A stretch of DNA of 64,000 nucleotides from Clostridia bacterium (GTDB taxonomy: Bacteria > Bacillota > Clostridia > Christensenellales > Aristaeellaceae): contig JAFZOG010000152.1 in NCBI GenBank assembly GCA_017550745.1, positions 1 through 64,000 of the forward strand, read 5' to 3'. The translations under genes and the position numbers were made by a program. Positions within the stretch are counted from its first letter, which is position 1, and the number at the start of each line of letters is the position of its first letter. Shown in pieces: positions 8,757 through 17,911 of this stretch. The notes under the pieces were generated by a model that did no database searches, was not told where the DNA came from, and saw nothing but the letters and a program-made list of their open reading frames with translations.

Positions 8757-9129
8757 AGCCAAGGAATTGGCGGGCATCATCGCCCAGTCGCCGGAATACA
8801 TCGCCATGCGCGCCACCGAGGACGCCGCGGGGCAGGACGAAGGGCTGAAGGAAATGTTCCGGCAGTACGACAGCATCCACCGGGACATCGAGGAAGCGAC
8901 CCTGAAAAACGAGCCGGACTTTGACAGGATCGGCGCACTGACCCGGGAGCTGGACGAAGTGCAGCAGCAGATCAAGGCCCAGCCCCTTTACCAGGCCCTG
9001 CAGCAGGCCCGGAAGGGGTTCTCCGACATGATGGGCCAGGTGAACCAGGAGCTTTCCGCTGTCCTCAATCCCGGCGGCAGCCAGGGCGGATGCAGCGGCA
9101 ACTGTTCCGCTTGCTCAGGATGCGGCTGA
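8734..9129 (+). CDS. YlbF/YmcA family protein with CX3CX2CX2C tail
   Basis: This 131-residue, mostly helical protein belongs to the YlbF/YmcA (DUF964) family. In Bacillus subtilis YmcA, YlbF and YaaT form the Y-complex that steers RNase Y and carries iron-sulfur clusters. The helical core runs to about residue 110. The tail is glycine-rich with four cysteines spaced CX3CX2CX2C (CSGNCSACSGC). That spacing is well suited to a [4Fe-4S] or zinc site; metal binding is inference. It sits where ymcA lies in B. subtilis, between miaB and mutS, and overlaps the end of miaB. Confidence 0.85.
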   Translation: MSQQVIDKAKELAGIIAQSPEYIAMRATEDAAGQDEGLKEMFRQYDSIHRDIEEATLKNEPDFDRIGALTRELDEVQQQIKAQPLYQALQQARKGFSDMMGQVNQELSAVLNPGGSQGGCSGNCSACSGCG

Positions 9130-9186
9130 TACGCCGGATCCCCGTTTTTCACCATCTTATTTTTTCCGCAGAAGGAGCATCGTCCT

Positions 9187-11784
9187 ATGGCCACCCTGTC
9201 GCCCATGATGCAGCAATACATGAAGCTCAAGGAACAGAACCCCGACACCCTGCTGTTTTTCCGGGTGGGGGATTTTTACGAAATGTTCTTTGACGACGCG
9301 CTGACCGCCAGCCGGGAACTGGAGCTGACCCTGACGGGCAAGGACTGCGGCCTGGAGGAGCGGGCGCCCATGTGCGGCGTGCCGTACCACGCGGTGGATA
9401 CCTATGTGGCGCGGCTGGTGGAACGGGGCTACCGGGTGGCCATCGGGGAGCAAATGCAGGATCCCGCCCTGGCCAAGGGCCTGGTGGAGCGGGACATCAT
9501 TCGCATCGTCACAGCCGGCACCCTGACGGATTCCTCCGTCATCGGGGAAAAACGCAACAACTTTCTCTGCTCTGTCTGCCTGACGGGCAAACGGGCGGGC
9601 ATCGCGGCCTGCGACGTATCCACCGGGGAGTTTTTTGTGCAGCAGACGGAAAACACGCCCCAGGCCCTTCGATCCGCGTTGGACGCATTAAACCCCGGCG
9701 AGATCATTACGAATAACGCCGAAGCGGTTCAGCCCTGCGCCTCGCTGATTTGCCGGAATTATTCCGCTTCCGCTTATCAGAACGCCAACGCGAGGGAAAC
9801 GCTGCTGGATCATTTCAAGGCGCATTCCCTCATTTCCCTGGGGCTGGACGCCTCCCTGTCCGTGGCGGCCCAGGCGGCGGGCGCGTTGATGCGGTATCTG
9901 AGCGAAACCCAGAAAAACGCTTTGCAGCACATTTCCAATATTCGAGTGCTGGAAAAAAAAGATGTGATGCCCCTGGACGCGGCCACAAGAAGAAACCTGG
10001 AGCTGACCGAAACCATTCGGGGACGCGCCGTGAAGGGCTCCCTGCTTTCCATACTGGACCAGACCGTCACCGCCATGGGCGGGCGGCTGCTGCGCTCCTG
10101 GGTGGAAAAGCCACTGACCAACAAAGATAAGATCGAAGACAGGCTTTCCGCTGTGGACGCGCTGTACCATCAGCATGTCCTGTCTGAAAACCTGCGGGAC
10201 CAGCTGGCCCAGGTGTACGATATGGAGCGGCTGCTTTCCAAGGTGAGCTACCATACGTTGAACGCCCGGGACTGCCTGAGCCTTCTGCGCTCCATGGAGA
10301 AAGCCCCGGAGATCATCACCCTCCTGTCGTCGGTGGAAAGCGACGCGCTGGCGATGATCAGAAGCCTGCTGGACCCGCTGCCGGAGCTGACCGATCTTCT
10401 GCGCAGGGGCATTTCTCCCGACGCGCCGCTGAATCTGTCCGACGGCAGCTTTATCCGGGCGGGCTACAACGAGCAGCTGGACGAGCTGCGCACGGCGTCC
10501 ACCGAGGGAAAACAATGGATCCTCGACCTGGAAGCCCGGGAGCGGGAGGAAACCGGCATTAAAAACCTGCGCATCCAGTACAACCGGGTGTTCGGCTATT
10601 ATATCGAGGTCACGAAATCCAATTATGCCCTGGTGCCGCTGCGTTATGAGCGGCGGCAGACCCTGGCCAACAGCGAGCGCTTTACCACGGAAGAATTGCG
10701 CACCATCGAGCGCAAGGTCACCGGCGCGCAGGAACAGGCGGCGCGGCTGGAAATGACGCTGTTCGACGGGATCCGGGAGGAAATCAGCCGGAATATGGGC
10801 CGCCTGCAATCCACCGCCCTGGCTTATAAGACCCTGGACGCGCTGCTTTCGCTTGCCCGCGTGGCGCTGATCAATCATTATGTGAAGCCCGAAATCACCG
10901 ACGACGGCGTGATCGAGATTCAGGAGGGCCGCCATCCGGTGGTGGAGGCGAGCCTGCCGGATCAGGGATTCATTCCCAACGACACCCACCTGGATACGGA
11001 AGAAAAGCGGGTGCAGATCATCACCGGCCCCAACATGGCGGGAAAGAGCACCTACATGCGCCAGGTGGCTTTGATTACTTTGATGGCGCATATGGGCTCC
11101 TTCGTGCCTGCGAAAGCCGCCAGCATCTGCCTGGTGGACGGGGTCTATACCCGGGTCGGAGCGTCGGACGATTTGGCTACAGGCCAGAGCACTTTCATGG
11201 TGGAGATGAGCGAGATGGCGTATATCCTGCGCAACGCCACCAATAAATCGCTTGTGATCCTGGACGAGATCGGGCGGGGCACCTCCACCTTTGACGGCCT
11301 GTCCATCGCCTGGGCGGCGGTGGAATACCTGGCGGATCGGAAGAAGTCCGGGGCCAAGACCCTGTTTGCCACCCACTACCACGAGCTGTCCGAGCTGGAG
11401 GGACACCTGGACGGCGTTTCCAATTTCTGCGTGTCGGTGAAGGAGCACGGGGAGGAGGTCATCTTCCTGCGCAAGATCATACCCGGCGGCGCGGATAAGA
11501 GCTTCGGCATCTACGTGGCCCACCTGGCGGGGGTGCCCCGGCCGGTGGTGGCCAGGGCCCAGGAGATCATGGCCAGGCTGGAAGTCAACAACGTGAACCA
11601 AAACACCATCGGCCAGAATATTTTGGGCGCGGGCCATAAAAAGAAAAACGAACAGGTGGACCTGATGGAGTATCCCAAGACCGAGTTCATCGAAGAAGTC
11701 CGCAAGATCGACGTGATGGCCATGACGCCCATCGACGCGCTGAACCAGTTATTCCTCTTAAAAGAAAAAGCGATGAAGCTTTAG
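9187..11784 (+). CDS. mutS: DNA mismatch repair protein MutS
   Basis: The 865-residue protein is normal length for MutS1. The mismatch-binding domain I has the phenylalanine wedge motif (FRVGDFYEMF). The clamp and lever domains follow. The ATPase domain shows the P-loop GPNMAGKST, the signature region TFMVEMSEMA, Walker B LVILDEIGRGTSTFDG and the HYHEL segment. The start is an ATG behind AGGAGC. It recognises mispairs and small loops and recruits MutL, whose gene begins 13 nt downstream. A C-terminal tail resembling the MutS tetramerisation or clamp-binding region is present. Confidence 0.97.
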   Translation: MATLSPMMQQYMKLKEQNPDTLLFFRVGDFYEMFFDDALTASRELELTLTGKDCGLEERAPMCGVPYHAVDTYVARLVERGYRVAIGEQMQDPALAKGLVERDIIRIVTAGTLTDSSVIGEKRNNFLCSVCLTGKRAGIAACDVSTGEFFVQQTENTPQALRSALDALNPGEIITNNAEAVQPCASLICRNYSASAYQNANARETLLDHFKAHSLISLGLDASLSVAAQAAGALMRYLSETQKNALQHISNIRVLEKKDVMPLDAATRRNLELTETIRGRAVKGSLLSILDQTVTAMGGRLLRSWVEKPLTNKDKIEDRLSAVDALYHQHVLSENLRDQLAQVYDMERLLSKVSYHTLNARDCLSLLRSMEKAPEIITLLSSVESDALAMIRSLLDPLPELTDLLRRGISPDAPLNLSDGSFIRAGYNEQLDELRTASTEGKQWILDLEAREREETGIKNLRIQYNRVFGYYIEVTKSNYALVPLRYERRQTLANSERFTTEELRTIERKVTGAQEQAARLEMTLFDGIREEISRNMGRLQSTALAYKTLDALLSLARVALINHYVKPEITDDGVIEIQEGRHPVVEASLPDQGFIPNDTHLDTEEKRVQIITGPNMAGKSTYMRQVALITLMAHMGSFVPAKAASICLVDGVYTRVGASDDLATGQSTFMVEMSEMAYILRNATNKSLVILDEIGRGTSTFDGLSIAWAAVEYLADRKKSGAKTLFATHYHELSELEGHLDGVSNFCVSVKEHGEEVIFLRKIIPGGADKSFGIYVAHLAGVPRPVVARAQEIMARLEVNNVNQNTIGQNILGAGHKKKNEQVDLMEYPKTEFIEEVRKIDVMAMTPIDALNQLFLLKEKAMKL

Positions 11785-11797
11785 GAACGGAGAAACC

Positions 11798-13738
11798 ATG
11801 GAAATGAATCACATTCGCCAGCTTCCCCCCGAGGTGATCGGCCAGATCGCGGCGGGCGAAGTGGTGGAGCGGCCCGCGTCGGCCATCAAGGAATTGGTGG
11901 AAAACTGCATGGACGCAGGGGCGACGGCGGTCACAGTGGACATCAAAGAGGGGGGCATGGCCTCCTTCCGGGTGGCGGACAACGGCAGCGGCATCCAGCC
12001 CAGCGATATCCGCCTGGCCTTCGCCCGCCACGCCACCAGCAAGATCCGTACTGCCGAGGATTTATACGGCGTGCGGTCCTTGGGGTTCCGGGGAGAAGCG
12101 CTGGCCTCCATCGCGGCGGTGAGCAGGGTTACCTGCCAGACCCGGGCCAAAGGGCAGGAAATGGGCGTGACGGTGCGCAACGAGGGCGGGGAAATCCGGG
12201 ATATTCAGGACGCCGCCTGCCCCGAGGGGACGACCTTTACGGTGAAAGATTTGTTCTATAACGCGCCTGTCCGCCGCAAATTTTTGAAAAAGCCCGCTTC
12301 TGAGACCGCTGCCGTCAGCGAACTGATGGCGCGCCTGATCTTAAGCCATCCCACGGTTTCCTTCCGCTTTATGGCGGATGGGAAGCTGGTGTATTTCAGC
12401 GCGGGGGACGGGCGGCTGGAAAGCGCGGTCATGAGCGTGTACGGCACAGACACCTTAAAGCTGCTGACCAGGATCGACGGCAGCATGAACGGCGTGATGC
12501 TGTCCGGCTACGTAGGGGTGGGCGACGCGGGGCGCGGCAACCGCAGCCACGAGCATTTCTTCCTGAACGGACGGGCCATGAAAAGTCCGCTGCTTTCCTC
12601 CGCTTTGGAAAACGCCTGCCGCCAGCGGGTGACCATCGGGCGGTTTCCCCTGTGCGTGCTGCACCTGACCATGCCGTTTGAAAACGCCGATGTGAACGTG
12701 CATCCCAACAAATGGGAGGTGCGCTTCCAGGATGAGCGCGGCGTGCGGGAAGCGGTGGAAACCATCGTGTTTGAAACCCTGGAAAAGACCAATGCGGCCC
12801 CGCCCATCCCGCCGATGTATGTACAGGCGGATAAGCCCGCCTCCGCCCCGGCAAAGATCCGGGTCAGCGAGCCGGTGAAGCCCCCGGAGGACGCGCCGCA
12901 TGTCAAAGCGGGGGACAGCCGCCTGAGCGCTTTTACCGAGGATGGGAATCTGCCTTCCTTCGCGCCGGCGCCGCAGGTCCAAAAGCAAGAACCGCTGCCG
13001 CCCGTTCCGATGGATCGAGCCTCGGCTTCCTTTCTGCACGATTCCGGCAGCAGCCTCCTGCCTCCCAGAAGGCCCGCGCAAAGCCCGGAAGAAAATCATA
13101 CGCCCGTGCGGGAGACGGAGTTCCGGCAGACAGAGCAGCCCTTGGTGGAGCAGCGGTTCCAGCAGAAGCCCATCCGTGTTTTGGGCGTGGCGTTCAACAC
13201 CTATATCGTGATGGAATATGGGGATCTGCTGATCCTGTCCGACCAGCACGCGGTACACGAACGGCTCCTGTACGAAAAATTCATGCGGGAAACGGCTGCC
13301 GCCCCTGCCAGCCAGGCTATGCTGATTCCGCAGATCATCAACCTGAGCCCGGCAGAATACGCATGTTTCACGGAAAACCAGGAAACGCTGCTGAAGGCGG
13401 GCTTTGACCTTTCGCCCTTCGGGGACAATGCCGTCCAGCTTCACGGCGTGCCCATCATCCTGGGCCAGCCCCAGGCGGAGGGGTGCCTGAGGGAAGCGTT
13501 GGATGAGCTGATGGAGAACCCTTCCGCCGCGCCTGCGGACCGCACCGGCCGGGTGATCCAGATGGCTTGCAAGCATGCGGTGAAGGGCGGCGAGCGTCTG
13601 CCGGAGGACAGCGTGATCCAGCTGATCCGGGACGTGATCGACCAAAAAGTGACCCCTACCTGCCCCCATGGCAGGCCGCTCATGGTGCAGCTCACCCGCG
13701 CGGAATTGGATAAGCGTTTCAGAAGGATCCAGAATTGA
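11798..13738 (+). CDS. mutL: DNA mismatch repair protein MutL (endonuclease type)
   Basis: The 646-residue protein has the GHKL ATPase N-terminus (IAAGEVVERPASAIKELVEN, DNGSGI, GFRGEAL). A proline-rich linker of about 150 residues follows, then the C-terminal dimerisation/nuclease domain. The latter keeps the endonuclease motif DQHAVHERLLYE and the ACKHAVKGGE and CPHGRP elements, so this MutL should nick DNA itself, as in bacteria lacking MutH. It follows mutS by 13 nt and ends the plus-strand run that starts at 3549. The serS T-box unit follows. Confidence 0.97.
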   Translation: MEMNHIRQLPPEVIGQIAAGEVVERPASAIKELVENCMDAGATAVTVDIKEGGMASFRVADNGSGIQPSDIRLAFARHATSKIRTAEDLYGVRSLGFRGEALASIAAVSRVTCQTRAKGQEMGVTVRNEGGEIRDIQDAACPEGTTFTVKDLFYNAPVRRKFLKKPASETAAVSELMARLILSHPTVSFRFMADGKLVYFSAGDGRLESAVMSVYGTDTLKLLTRIDGSMNGVMLSGYVGVGDAGRGNRSHEHFFLNGRAMKSPLLSSALENACRQRVTIGRFPLCVLHLTMPFENADVNVHPNKWEVRFQDERGVREAVETIVFETLEKTNAAPPIPPMYVQADKPASAPAKIRVSEPVKPPEDAPHVKAGDSRLSAFTEDGNLPSFAPAPQVQKQEPLPPVPMDRASASFLHDSGSSLLPPRRPAQSPEENHTPVRETEFRQTEQPLVEQRFQQKPIRVLGVAFNTYIVMEYGDLLILSDQHAVHERLLYEKFMRETAAAPASQAMLIPQIINLSPAEYACFTENQETLLKAGFDLSPFGDNAVQLHGVPIILGQPQAEGCLREALDELMENPSAAPADRTGRVIQMACKHAVKGGERLPEDSVIQLIRDVIDQKVTPTCPHGRPLMVQLTRAELDKRFRRIQN

Positions 13739-13766
13739 AGCGCCTTTCCGTTCCATCATTTTTTTC

Positions 13767-13795
13767 TTGCATTTCAATCGGTTTCGTGCTATGAT
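13767..13795 (+). promoter_or_regulatory. Promoter of the serS T-box transcript
   Basis: TTGCAT (13767-13772) and TATGAT (13790-13795) are separated by 17 nt and lie immediately upstream of the T-box leader. Confidence 0.75.
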
Positions 13796-13799
13796 AAAG

Positions 13800-14021
13800 C
13801 AACCGCGGTGAAGGGGACTGGCAAGGAGAGCGCCGGATAGAGAGCTGCCGGGCGGTGAAAGGCAGCGGGCGCGTCTTGCGATCCACCCCGGAGCGGGCGA
13901 TGACGAATCGCCGGGGAGCGCCCCATACAGCGCATACGAGCGGTGCGGGCTTTTGTTCGCGCAAGCTGGGTGGCAACGCGGAAATCTTCCGTCCCAGGCA
14001 ATGGGGCAGGAAGTTTTTTTA
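13800..14021 (+). promoter_or_regulatory. T-box leader, serine specific (UCC specifier)
   Basis: Stem I elements AGAGAGC (about 13839-13845) and GGTGAAAG are visible. The specifier TCC at 13882-13884 is followed by A and CCCCGGAGC, as in typical specifier loops; UCC is a serine codon. The T-box sequence CTGGGTGGCAACGCG is at 13966-13980. Its bulge is UGGC, whose last base pairs with a G discriminator, as expected for tRNA-Ser. A terminator hairpin (CTTCC...GGAAG, 13986-14013) with seven T follows. Uncharged tRNA-Ser should stabilise the antiterminator and switch on serS. Confidence 0.93.
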
Positions 14022-14058
14022 TTCCACAAATCATACATTCCAGAAAGGAAGATCACCC

Positions 14059-15339
14059 ATGATCGACATCAACCTGATTCGCACAGACCCGGAACTGGTA
14101 AAGGAAAACATCAGAAAAAAATTTCAGGACCAGAAGCTCTCCCTGGTGGACGAAGTGCTGGACCTGGATAAAAAGAACCGCGAAGCGATCCAGCGGGCGG
14201 ATTATCTGCGTTCCCAGCGCAACAAGATCAGCAAGCAGATCGGCGCGCTGATGGGCCAGGGCAAAAAGGCTGAGGCCGAGGCCGCCAAGCAGCAGGTCAA
14301 GGACATGCAGGACGAAATGGCCGCCCTGGAAGCCAAGGAAACGGAATACGCCGAGGAAATCAAAAAGCGCATGATGGTGATTCCCAACATCATCGACGCT
14401 TCCGTGCCCATCGGCAGGGATGACAGCCAGAACGTGGAAAACGAGCGCTTCGGCGAGCCCGTGGTGCCCGCCTGGGACATCCCCTATCACGTGGACATCA
14501 TGGAGCGGCTGAACGGCATTGACCTGGATTCCGCCCGCCGCACCTCCGGCAACGGGTTCTATTACTTGAAAGGGGATATCGCCCGGCTGCACAGCGCCAT
14601 CCTGTCCTATGCCCGGGACTTCATGATCGACCGGGGCTTTACATACTTTGTGCCCCCGTTCATGATCCGCAGCGCCGTGGTGAACGGGGTCATGAGCTTT
14701 ACCGAAATGGAAAACATGATGTACAAGATCGAGGGGGAAGACCTGTACCTCATCGGTACCAGCGAGCACAGCATGATCGGCAAGTTCATCGACCAGATCC
14801 TGGACGAAAGCGACCTGCCCCAGACCCTGACCTCCTATTCTCCCTGCTTCCGCAAGGAAGTGGGCGCCCACGGCATCGAGGAGCGCGGCGTGTACCGCAT
14901 CCACCAGTTCGAGAAGCAGGAAATGATCGTGGTCTGCAAGCCCGAGGACAGCATGATGTGGTATGACAGGCTCTGGCAGAACACGGTGGACTTCTTCCGC
15001 AGCCTGGATATCCCGGTGCGCACGCTGGAGTGCTGCTCCGGCGACCTGGCTGACCTGAAGGTCAAGTCCTGCGACGTGGAAGCCTGGAGCCCCCGCCAGC
15101 AGAAGTACTTTGAAGTGGGCAGCTGCTCCAACCTGGGCGACGCCCAGGCCCGCCGCCTGGGTATCCGCGTGAAGGGCGCAAACGGCAAAAAGTATCTGCC
15201 CCACACCCTGAACAATACCGTGGTGGCCCCGCCCCGCATGCTGATCGCCTTCCTGGAAAACAACCTGCAGGAGGACGGCAGCATCCGCATCCCCGAACCG
15301 CTGCGGAAATACATGGGCTTCAAAGAGAAGATCGGATGA
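14059..15339 (+). CDS. serS: Seryl-tRNA synthetase
   Basis: The 426-residue class II aminoacyl-tRNA synthetase starts at ATG 14059 behind AAAGGAAG; the longer upstream frame is leader RNA. The N-terminal 110 residues form the long antiparallel coiled-coil arm that grips the variable arm of tRNA-Ser (from MIDINLIRTDPELVKENI). The catalytic core shows motif 2 (SPCFRKEVGAHGIEERGVYR, then HQFEKQEM) and motif 3 near the end (NTVVAPPRMLIAFLEN). It is controlled by the T-box just upstream. Its stop overlaps the start of the acyltransferase gene (ATGA). Confidence 0.97.
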   Translation: MIDINLIRTDPELVKENIRKKFQDQKLSLVDEVLDLDKKNREAIQRADYLRSQRNKISKQIGALMGQGKKAEAEAAKQQVKDMQDEMAALEAKETEYAEEIKKRMMVIPNIIDASVPIGRDDSQNVENERFGEPVVPAWDIPYHVDIMERLNGIDLDSARRTSGNGFYYLKGDIARLHSAILSYARDFMIDRGFTYFVPPFMIRSAVVNGVMSFTEMENMMYKIEGEDLYLIGTSEHSMIGKFIDQILDESDLPQTLTSYSPCFRKEVGAHGIEERGVYRIHQFEKQEMIVVCKPEDSMMWYDRLWQNTVDFFRSLDIPVRTLECCSGDLADLKVKSCDVEAWSPRQQKYFEVGSCSNLGDAQARRLGIRVKGANGKKYLPHTLNNTVVAPPRMLIAFLENNLQEDGSIRIPEPLRKYMGFKEKIG

Positions 15340-16442
15340 AAACCGGTGAAAAACAGACCCTCCCGTCCGCATCCGGGCGGGAGGGCAATATTGAATTGCT
15401 CCGTATTGTGTGCATGCTGATCATCCTGGGGCACCATCTTTCCTGGCACGGCGCGGCCATGTCCTCTTCGCTTCCGCAAAACCAGGTGATCGCCGCGGCG
15501 CTGTTTGCCGGCGGAATGACCGGGGTGAACTGCTTCGTGATGATTACGGGCTATTTTCTGGCCCCGTTTAAAACGCGGCGGTTCGTGTTCACAATCCTGC
15601 AAACGCTGTTCTATTCCGTGGGCCTGACGCTGTTCGTGAAGTACACCGGCTTAAACCCGTGGGTGGCAAAGGAAACGGTGATTGATTCCGCGCTGATCAT
15701 TACCCGCAGCCCGTATTGGTTTGTGGTGATGTATCTGGGGCTGAATGCTGTGCTGCCTCTGCTGCAGCCCGCGGTGAAGAGCCTGGGCAGACGCGCGCAC
15801 CTGTGGATCCTGATCGTATCAGCCCTGTACCTGTCCGTGATCCCCACGGTCACCTTCCAAAACCCCTCTTCCCAATATTTCCACCAGCTTTCGTGGTTTT
15901 TCTTCCTGTATGTGCTGGGCGCGTACTTTAGAAAGTTCCCCAGCCGCTTTACCCGCTGCTGGCCGCTGCACGGCGCGGTGTTTCTTGGCATGCTGGCGCT
16001 GATCACATGGCTGTGCCTGTGGGGGCGGGATCACCAGGAATTGTTCCAGAAGGTGGGCAGCAGGCAGAATTTTTTCGCCGATAAGAATGCCGTGCCCCAG
16101 CTGCTTTGCTCCTGCGGGCTGTTCCTGTTCTTCGCGGGAATAAAAGTCAGGCCCTCCAAATACCTCACCCTGCTTTCCGGCGCATCCTTCGGGGTGTACC
16201 TGATCCACGACCACAATCTGCTTCGCCCCGTGATCTGGGGGCAATGGGTCGCCGTGTGGCAGCAATGCCAAACAGCATCCTTCTGGAAGACCGCGCTGAT
16301 CATTCCGCCGGTTATCTACCTTTCCTGCGGCGCGGTCGACATCCTTCGAAAATTCCTGCTGGAAAAGCCGCTGGAAAACCTGCTGAACCCCGCCTTTGAA
16401 AAAACGGACCGCTGGCTGAATGGAAAGACAGCGAAGATATGA
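15336..16442 (+). CDS. Acyltransferase-3 family membrane protein
   Basis: The 368-residue protein begins with a short cytoplasmic segment and the family's typical REGNIELLRIVCMLIILGHH, in which the catalytic-type histidine follows the first membrane helix. About ten hydrophobic segments follow. Members O-acylate extracellular sugars or peptidoglycan/exopolysaccharide. The substrate cannot be told from sequence. It overlaps serS by 4 nt and is therefore probably transcribed from the T-box promoter, an unusual passenger for a tRNA-synthetase operon. The downstream MATE gene starts 45 nt later. Confidence 0.85.
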   Translation: MKTGEKQTLPSASGREGNIELLRIVCMLIILGHHLSWHGAAMSSSLPQNQVIAAALFAGGMTGVNCFVMITGYFLAPFKTRRFVFTILQTLFYSVGLTLFVKYTGLNPWVAKETVIDSALIITRSPYWFVVMYLGLNAVLPLLQPAVKSLGRRAHLWILIVSALYLSVIPTVTFQNPSSQYFHQLSWFFFLYVLGAYFRKFPSRFTRCWPLHGAVFLGMLALITWLCLWGRDHQELFQKVGSRQNFFADKNAVPQLLCSCGLFLFFAGIKVRPSKYLTLLSGASFGVYLIHDHNLLRPVIWGQWVAVWQQCQTASFWKTALIIPPVIYLSCGAVDILRKFLLEKPLENLLNPAFEKTDRWLNGKTAKI

Positions 16443-16487
16443 CCCCTGTTTCATGATAAACGAGCGATAGGATGAGGTGAATCCGCC

Positions 16488-17897
16488 ATGGACGCCATGC
16501 TCGCAAAAGCGAAGCGAACGCTGATCGGTGACCGCGCGTTTTACCGCGCGGTGCTGGCGATTATCATACCGGTCATCATTCAAAGCAGTATATCGAATTT
16601 TGTCAATTTCCTGGACAATCTGATGGTCGGCGCCCTGGGCGACGCCCAGATGAGCGGCGTGTCCATTGCGAATCAGCTGGTCTTTGTGTTCAGCCTGGCC
16701 GTTTTTGGCGGGCTGGCGGGGCCGGGCATTTTCGGCGCGCAGTTTTACGGCGCGGGCGATATCGAAGGCATGCGCAGCACCTTCCGCATCAAGGTGCTGG
16801 AATCGCTGTTTCTGTTGGCAATCACATTCGTGGCGTTCATCGGCTTCAAAAAGGAATTGATTTCCCTCTTCCTGCAAGGGGATGGCGACCCTGCCATGGC
16901 GGCGGAGATGCTGAAAAACGGCCAGGATTACCTGATGGTGATCCTCATCGGCCTGCCTGCCTTCGCCTTCAGCCAAAGCTACGCCGGCACCCTCAGGGAA
17001 ATGGGAGAAACCCGCCTGCCCATGTTCGCCAGCGTGGCGGCGGTCATCACCAACGCGGTGTTCAATTACCTATTGATCTTCGGCAAGCTGGGCCTGCCCC
17101 GGCTGGAGGTGGTGGGCGCGGCGGTGGCGACGGTCATCAGCCGCTATGTGGAGCTGGGCATCGTGATGGTGTTCACCCATAAGCATCACAAGCGCTTCAC
17201 CTTCATCGAGAAGGCCTACCATACCCTCAAAGTGCCTGCCGCGCTGCTGAAAAAAGTGCTGCGCATGGGCGCGCCGCTGCTGCTGAACGAGCTGCTCTGG
17301 TCCATCGGCATGAGCACGCTGACCGCTGTGTATTCCATGAGCGGCCTGGTGGTGGTGTCGGCGCTGAGCATCACATTCACGATTTCCAACCTGTTCAGCG
17401 CTGTCTATATGTCCATGGGCACGGCCGTGGCGGTGATGGTGGGCCAGGCCCTCGGCGCGGGTGATTTTGAGAAAGCCAAAGGCGACGTGTGGCGCCTGAT
17501 CGCTTTCGGCATTGCGGGCGCGGCTTTGATGGGCCTGCTGCTGGGGCTTTTCTCCCCGCTCATTCCCCGCGCTTACAGCGGCGTTACCCAGGACGCCCGG
17601 GACATGGCTACCAGCCTGCTGATCGTGACGGCCTGCGCCATGCCCCTGTACGCGTTTGCGCATTGTACCTATTTTACCCTTCGTTCCGGCGGCAAGACCA
17701 TCATCACCTTCCTGTTTGACAGCTGCTACACCTGGGCGATTTCGGTGCCGCTGGCGCTGCTGATGGTGAAGGTGGTGCGCTCGGATATCGTGGTCACCTT
17801 CGCCACCGTGGAAGCGGCCAACATCATCAAGTGCGTGATCGGCTACATCTTTGTCAAATCCGGCAAATGGATACAGAACCTGACGAGCGTGGCATAA
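16488..17897 (+). CDS. MATE family efflux transporter
   Basis: This 469-residue protein has twelve predicted membrane helices in two homologous halves, typical of the multidrug and toxic compound extrusion family (DinF/NorM-like). The first half contains the NFLDNLMVGALGDAQMSG segment that follows helix 1 in MATE proteins. Transport is probably Na+ or H+ driven. The substrate is unknown. It is followed directly by a second, divergent MATE gene, so the pair might act together or be an old duplication. A GATGAGGTG site precedes the ATG. Confidence 0.9.
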   Translation: MDAMLAKAKRTLIGDRAFYRAVLAIIIPVIIQSSISNFVNFLDNLMVGALGDAQMSGVSIANQLVFVFSLAVFGGLAGPGIFGAQFYGAGDIEGMRSTFRIKVLESLFLLAITFVAFIGFKKELISLFLQGDGDPAMAAEMLKNGQDYLMVILIGLPAFAFSQSYAGTLREMGETRLPMFASVAAVITNAVFNYLLIFGKLGLPRLEVVGAAVATVISRYVELGIVMVFTHKHHKRFTFIEKAYHTLKVPAALLKKVLRMGAPLLLNELLWSIGMSTLTAVYSMSGLVVVSALSITFTISNLFSAVYMSMGTAVAVMVGQALGAGDFEKAKGDVWRLIAFGIAGAALMGLLLGLFSPLIPRAYSGVTQDARDMATSLLIVTACAMPLYAFAHCTYFTLRSGGKTIITFLFDSCYTWAISVPLALLMVKVVRSDIVVTFATVEAANIIKCVIGYIFVKSGKWIQNLTSVA

Positions 17898-17911
17898 AAA
17901 GGATGAAGCAA

